Assembly: GCA_040902425.1 (NCBI GenBank)
Contig: JBBDXI010000098.1
Coordinates: 1 to 64,000 of the forward strand
Length of the DNA stretch: 64,000 nucleotides
Direction of reading: 5' to 3'
Source of the DNA: JBBDXI01 sp040902425
Lineage (GTDB): Bacteria > Planctomycetota > Phycisphaerae > Phycisphaerales > UBA1924
Each line of letters starts with the position of its first letter. The first letter of the stretch is position 1. Below the pieces are notes generated by a model that saw only the letters and a list, made by a program, of their open reading frames with translations, made no database searches and had not been told where the DNA came from. The position numbers and the translations under genes are program-made. Of the stretch, positions 61,965 through 64,000 are shown in pieces.

Positions 61965-62714
61965 CGCCGGCCCCGCATCCGGCCTGGTCATCCCCAGCCG
62001 CCGCAGGAGCGACGCCAGATCCTTGGGGAAGGGCGACGACACATCCACCGTCTCCCCCGTCCCCGGGTGGGTGAACGCCAGCCGGTGCGCGTGCAGCGCC
62101 AGCCGCGGCGCTGCCCGCACCCGCGAGCGGGGCCCGTACAGGTCATCGCCGAGGATCGGGCACCCGATCGACTCCAGGTGCAGCCGCACCTGGTGCAGCC
62201 GCCCCGTCACCGGCCGACACTCGATCAGCGCCGCCTCCCGCTGCCCCACCGTGCTCGCCTGGAGCACGCGGTACGCCGTGAGCGCCGGCTTCCCCGAGGC
62301 CGCCACCCGCCCCGTCTTCTTCTCGTCCTCTACCTCCAGGATCGGCCGGCGGATCACCCCCGAGGGCTTGCTCGGCGTGCGCCCGGTGATCGCCCAGTAG
62401 AACTTCCGCACCTGCCGCCTCGCGAAGGCCTGGCGCAGCGCGTCGTAGGCCCGCGGGCGCAGGGCGATCAGCACCAGCCCGCTGGTGGCCCGGTCCAGCC
62501 GGTGCAGCAGCCCGAAGTCCCGGGCATTGCCCAGGTTCTGCAGGCGGGCCCCGTACCGCCCGAACAGCCCGTTGAGCAGCGAGTCGTGCTCGTGCCCCTT
62601 GCCCGGCTGCGTCACCACCCCCGCCGGCTTGTCGATCACCGCGAGGTCGTCATCCTCGTGGCGGACCTTGAAGGTCACGCGGTCGTTGGGCTTGATCGAG
62701 AGGTTCACGGACAT
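61881..62714 (-). CDS. RluA-family pseudouridine synthase
   Basis: 277 aa. The catalytic motif 'GLLHRLDRATSGLVLIA' contains the active Asp. 'LTAYRVL', 'CRPVTGRLHQVRLHLESIGCPILGD' and 'LALHAHRLAFTHP' complete the RluA fold. No S4 domain is present. It modifies uridines in rRNA or tRNA, target unknown. ATG 62714 chosen. A 376-bp upstream region holds a long stem and a copy of the 90-bp element. Confidence 0.92.
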   Translation of the reverse strand: MSVNLSIKPNDRVTFKVRHEDDDLAVIDKPAGVVTQPGKGHEHDSLLNGLFGRYGARLQNLGNARDFGLLHRLDRATSGLVLIALRPRAYDALRQAFARRQVRKFYWAITGRTPSKPSGVIRRPILEVEDEKKTGRVAASGKPALTAYRVLQASTVGQREAALIECRPVTGRLHQVRLHLESIGCPILGDDLYGPRSRVRAAPRLALHAHRLAFTHPGTGETVDVSSPFPKDLASLLRRLGMTRPDAGPASVKGGHEVGGDAVGEEEPGVGEAPAPG

Positions 62715-62799
62715 GGGTGGGCCGCCAGGGACCCCACACAGGGACCCCCAGGATGATGCGGATTTCACGGGCGGGCGCCGGGGCGGTGCGTATCACTCT

Positions 62800-62867
62800 A
62801 TGGAAACCGACAACCTCTCTGAGATTGCTGGAAACAGTAAGAACGGAAAGGAACCACCGGTTTCCAT
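62800..62867. other. candidate structured element: 10-bp stem around 48-nt loop
   Basis: ATGGAAACCG (62800-62809) and CGGTTTCCAT (62858-62867) are perfect inverted repeats. The loop is AT-richer than surrounding DNA. In the minus direction it would be part of the 5' leader of the rluA-like gene. A riboswitch or small RNA is possible, but no known class was recognised. Confidence 0.4.
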
Positions 62868-62982
62868 GCGAAGGCCGCGTCGGGACTGGAACGGTCGCAA
62901 GACCGATTTCGGACCTGACGACGGCTTTCGTTTTTTTCGCCCGCGACTCGTTCGCCCCGGTTCGTCCGGGTCCCACCGCCCC

Positions 62983-63071
62983 GGGTGCCACCGCTCGCCG
63001 TCCTCGGCGCAGCGGTGCGATTCCCGCCCGCGCACTGCTGCGCGGCGGGGACGCCGCGAGCAGTGGCACCC
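62983..63071. repeat. 90-bp-family bipartite element, intergenic copy
   Basis: The reverse complement of this 89-bp stretch matches 61724-61813 nearly base for base in both arms. Only the central spacer differs. The same 16-bp inverted termini, GGGTGCCACCGCTCGC and GCGAGCAGTGGCACCC, are present. No direct target-site duplication is visible at either copy. Confidence 0.9.
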
Positions 63072-63090
63072 GCTCCCGGGCGGGCCGCTC

Positions 63091-63888
63091 TCACGGGCAC
63101 GCCGCTCGATCGAGGTACCAGCGCAGCTCGCCGCCCACCGGGCGCACCCCCATCACCGGCAGGTCCTCCACCAGCTCGCTCCCCGCGGCCACCCGGGCCG
63201 CCGCCGCCCGCTTTTTCTCCCCGGTCACCATGATCCCCACGAACCGCGACGCGTTGATCAGCCCCAGCGTCATTGTCACCCGGTCCGGGGGCGTCACCAT
63301 CGGCCCAGCGTTGATGACCACCAGCCGGTCGGCGGCCTCGAGCGCCGGCGAGCGCGGGAACAGGCTGGCCGTGTGGCCGTCGGCGCCCATCCCCAGCAGC
63401 ACGTAGTCGAGCCGGTCGTGCCCCTTCTCGCGCCAGCCCAGGATGTCGCGCAGCTCGGTCTCGTACCGCGTGTCCGCATCCGGCTCGGTGGCCTCGACGG
63501 GGTGCACCTGCTCACGCGGGATGTCGGAGTGCTCCACGAGGGTCTCGCGGATCATCTTGAAGTTGCTCCGCGGGTCGTCGAGCGGAACCCGCCGCTCATC
63601 CACCACCCACAGGTGCGTCCGCTTCCAGGGCAGTTCCCGGTAGTTGGGGTCGTACATCAGCCGCCGGTACAGCGGCTCGGGCGTGCTCCCGCCCGAGAGC
63701 GCCAGGTGGAAGTCCCCGAACGTCCGCACGCACGCCCTGCTCTGGAAGAACAGGTCCGCGGCCATCGCGTCGATCAGTTCTTCCACCCCCTCGCGCACCA
63801 CCACCGTCCCCGTCAGCCGGGGCCGCGGGAGCGGGCGTGCCGGCTGAACCGGCGCGATATCGATCTGGGGCGGCTCGCGATCGGGCAC
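63091..63888 (-). CDS. pgl: 6-phosphogluconolactonase
   Basis: 265 aa. SOL/DevB-type fold, with 'LALSGGSTPEPLYRRL', 'LWVVDERRVPLDDPRSNF' and 'YVLLGMGADGHTASLFPRSPAL' matching the substrate-binding loops. It hydrolyses 6-phosphogluconolactone in the oxidative pentose phosphate pathway. zwf is not in the window but could lie beyond it. ATG 63888 fits, with a short Pro-rich lead of about 25 residues. Confidence 0.95.
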   Translation of the reverse strand: MPDREPPQIDIAPVQPARPLPRPRLTGTVVVREGVEELIDAMAADLFFQSRACVRTFGDFHLALSGGSTPEPLYRRLMYDPNYRELPWKRTHLWVVDERRVPLDDPRSNFKMIRETLVEHSDIPREQVHPVEATEPDADTRYETELRDILGWREKGHDRLDYVLLGMGADGHTASLFPRSPALEAADRLVVINAGPMVTPPDRVTMTLGLINASRFVGIMVTGEKKRAAAARVAAGSELVEDLPVMGVRPVGGELRWYLDRAACP

Positions 63889-64000
63889 ACCGCATTATTC
63901 CCGGACCGGGCCCCGCCCGGGGAACCGCCCCGGAAGGCTCTCGGACCCGTACAGATGCAAGAACAAGGAAAAAACAAACCGGTTCCAGGAAAAACTCTTG

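Larger units (their letters stand above)
62715..63090. other. gene-free region with candidate structured RNA and a 90-bp element
   Basis: 376 bp between pgl and the rluA-like gene (both minus). It contains the 10-bp stem pair at 62800-62867, a TTTTTTT run near 62931-62937 and the repeat at 62983-63071. No protein-coding frame with a ribosome site is visible. Confidence 0.5.

Overview
This window looks like chromosomal DNA of a planctomycete, most likely class Phycisphaerae. The G+C content is very high almost throughout. A secreted beta-propeller enzyme ends in the planctomycete 'GC-type dockerin' module, a small membrane protein ends in the 'CPCCRYDVRGLP...PCPECG' ribbon typical of the phylum, and bactofilins, H-X9-DG/prepilin-like proteins and a futalosine-pathway enzyme are present. 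No rRNA, tRNA, phage, plasmid or CRISPR feature was recognised. A run of ten Ns flanked by poly-G and poly-C (about 14094-14134) shows that this is a scaffold and not finished sequence, and several single-base frame breaks may be assembly errors.

Layout. 0.2-1.3 kb: two bactofilins. 1.4-7.2 kb: a tightly packed envelope redox operon (ECF sigma factor, its membrane anti-sigma partner, exported thioredoxin-like protein, transglutaminase, DUF255/DsbD-N fusion). 7.4-12 kb: exported or hypothetical proteins and a GNAT. 12-14.9 kb: a visibly AT-richer island with an exported protein, a 12-cysteine mini-protein, a MauE-like redox membrane protein and a pseudopilin, broken by the gap. 14.9-27.9 kb: housekeeping genes (sucC, ruvC, ribE, PCD, gluQ, purH) mixed with membrane and hypothetical genes, a SpoIIE phosphatase and an HNH protein. 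27.9-37.2 kb: threefold-repeat exported protein, STAS protein, gyrA, a large exported protein, two tiny unannotated proteins and rpsA. 37.5-47.5 kb: FlgM-like protein, pseudo-receiver, glutamate dehydrogenase, SDR, MFS, histidine kinase, mqnE, a HEPN/MNT pair and a sulfotransferase fusion. 47.5-54 kb: methyltransferase, dnaK, a frameshifted gene, a second HEPN/MNT pair with a broken toxin, and ruvB. 54-63.9 kb: a glycosyltransferase, a zinc-ribbon coiled coil, cdsA-uppS-purA, FHA, HemW-like, RluA-like and pgl genes.

The most striking pattern is that short palindromic or tandem repeats found between genes also sit, in frame, inside many otherwise conserved genes: sucC (twice), ruvC, gluQ, purH, gyrA, mqnE, a hemW-like gene and a GNAT. 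One family is a 90-bp bipartite element with near-perfect 16-bp terminal inverted repeats, present once inside the hemW-like gene and once between genes 1.2 kb away. This resembles the protein-inserting palindromic elements of Rickettsia, but no such system is known to me for this group. Other notable points are a GyrA with alanine at both canonical quinolone-contact positions, two overlooked mini-proteins next to rpsA, and a MauE/12-Cys protein pair that recalls methylamine dehydrogenase maturation.
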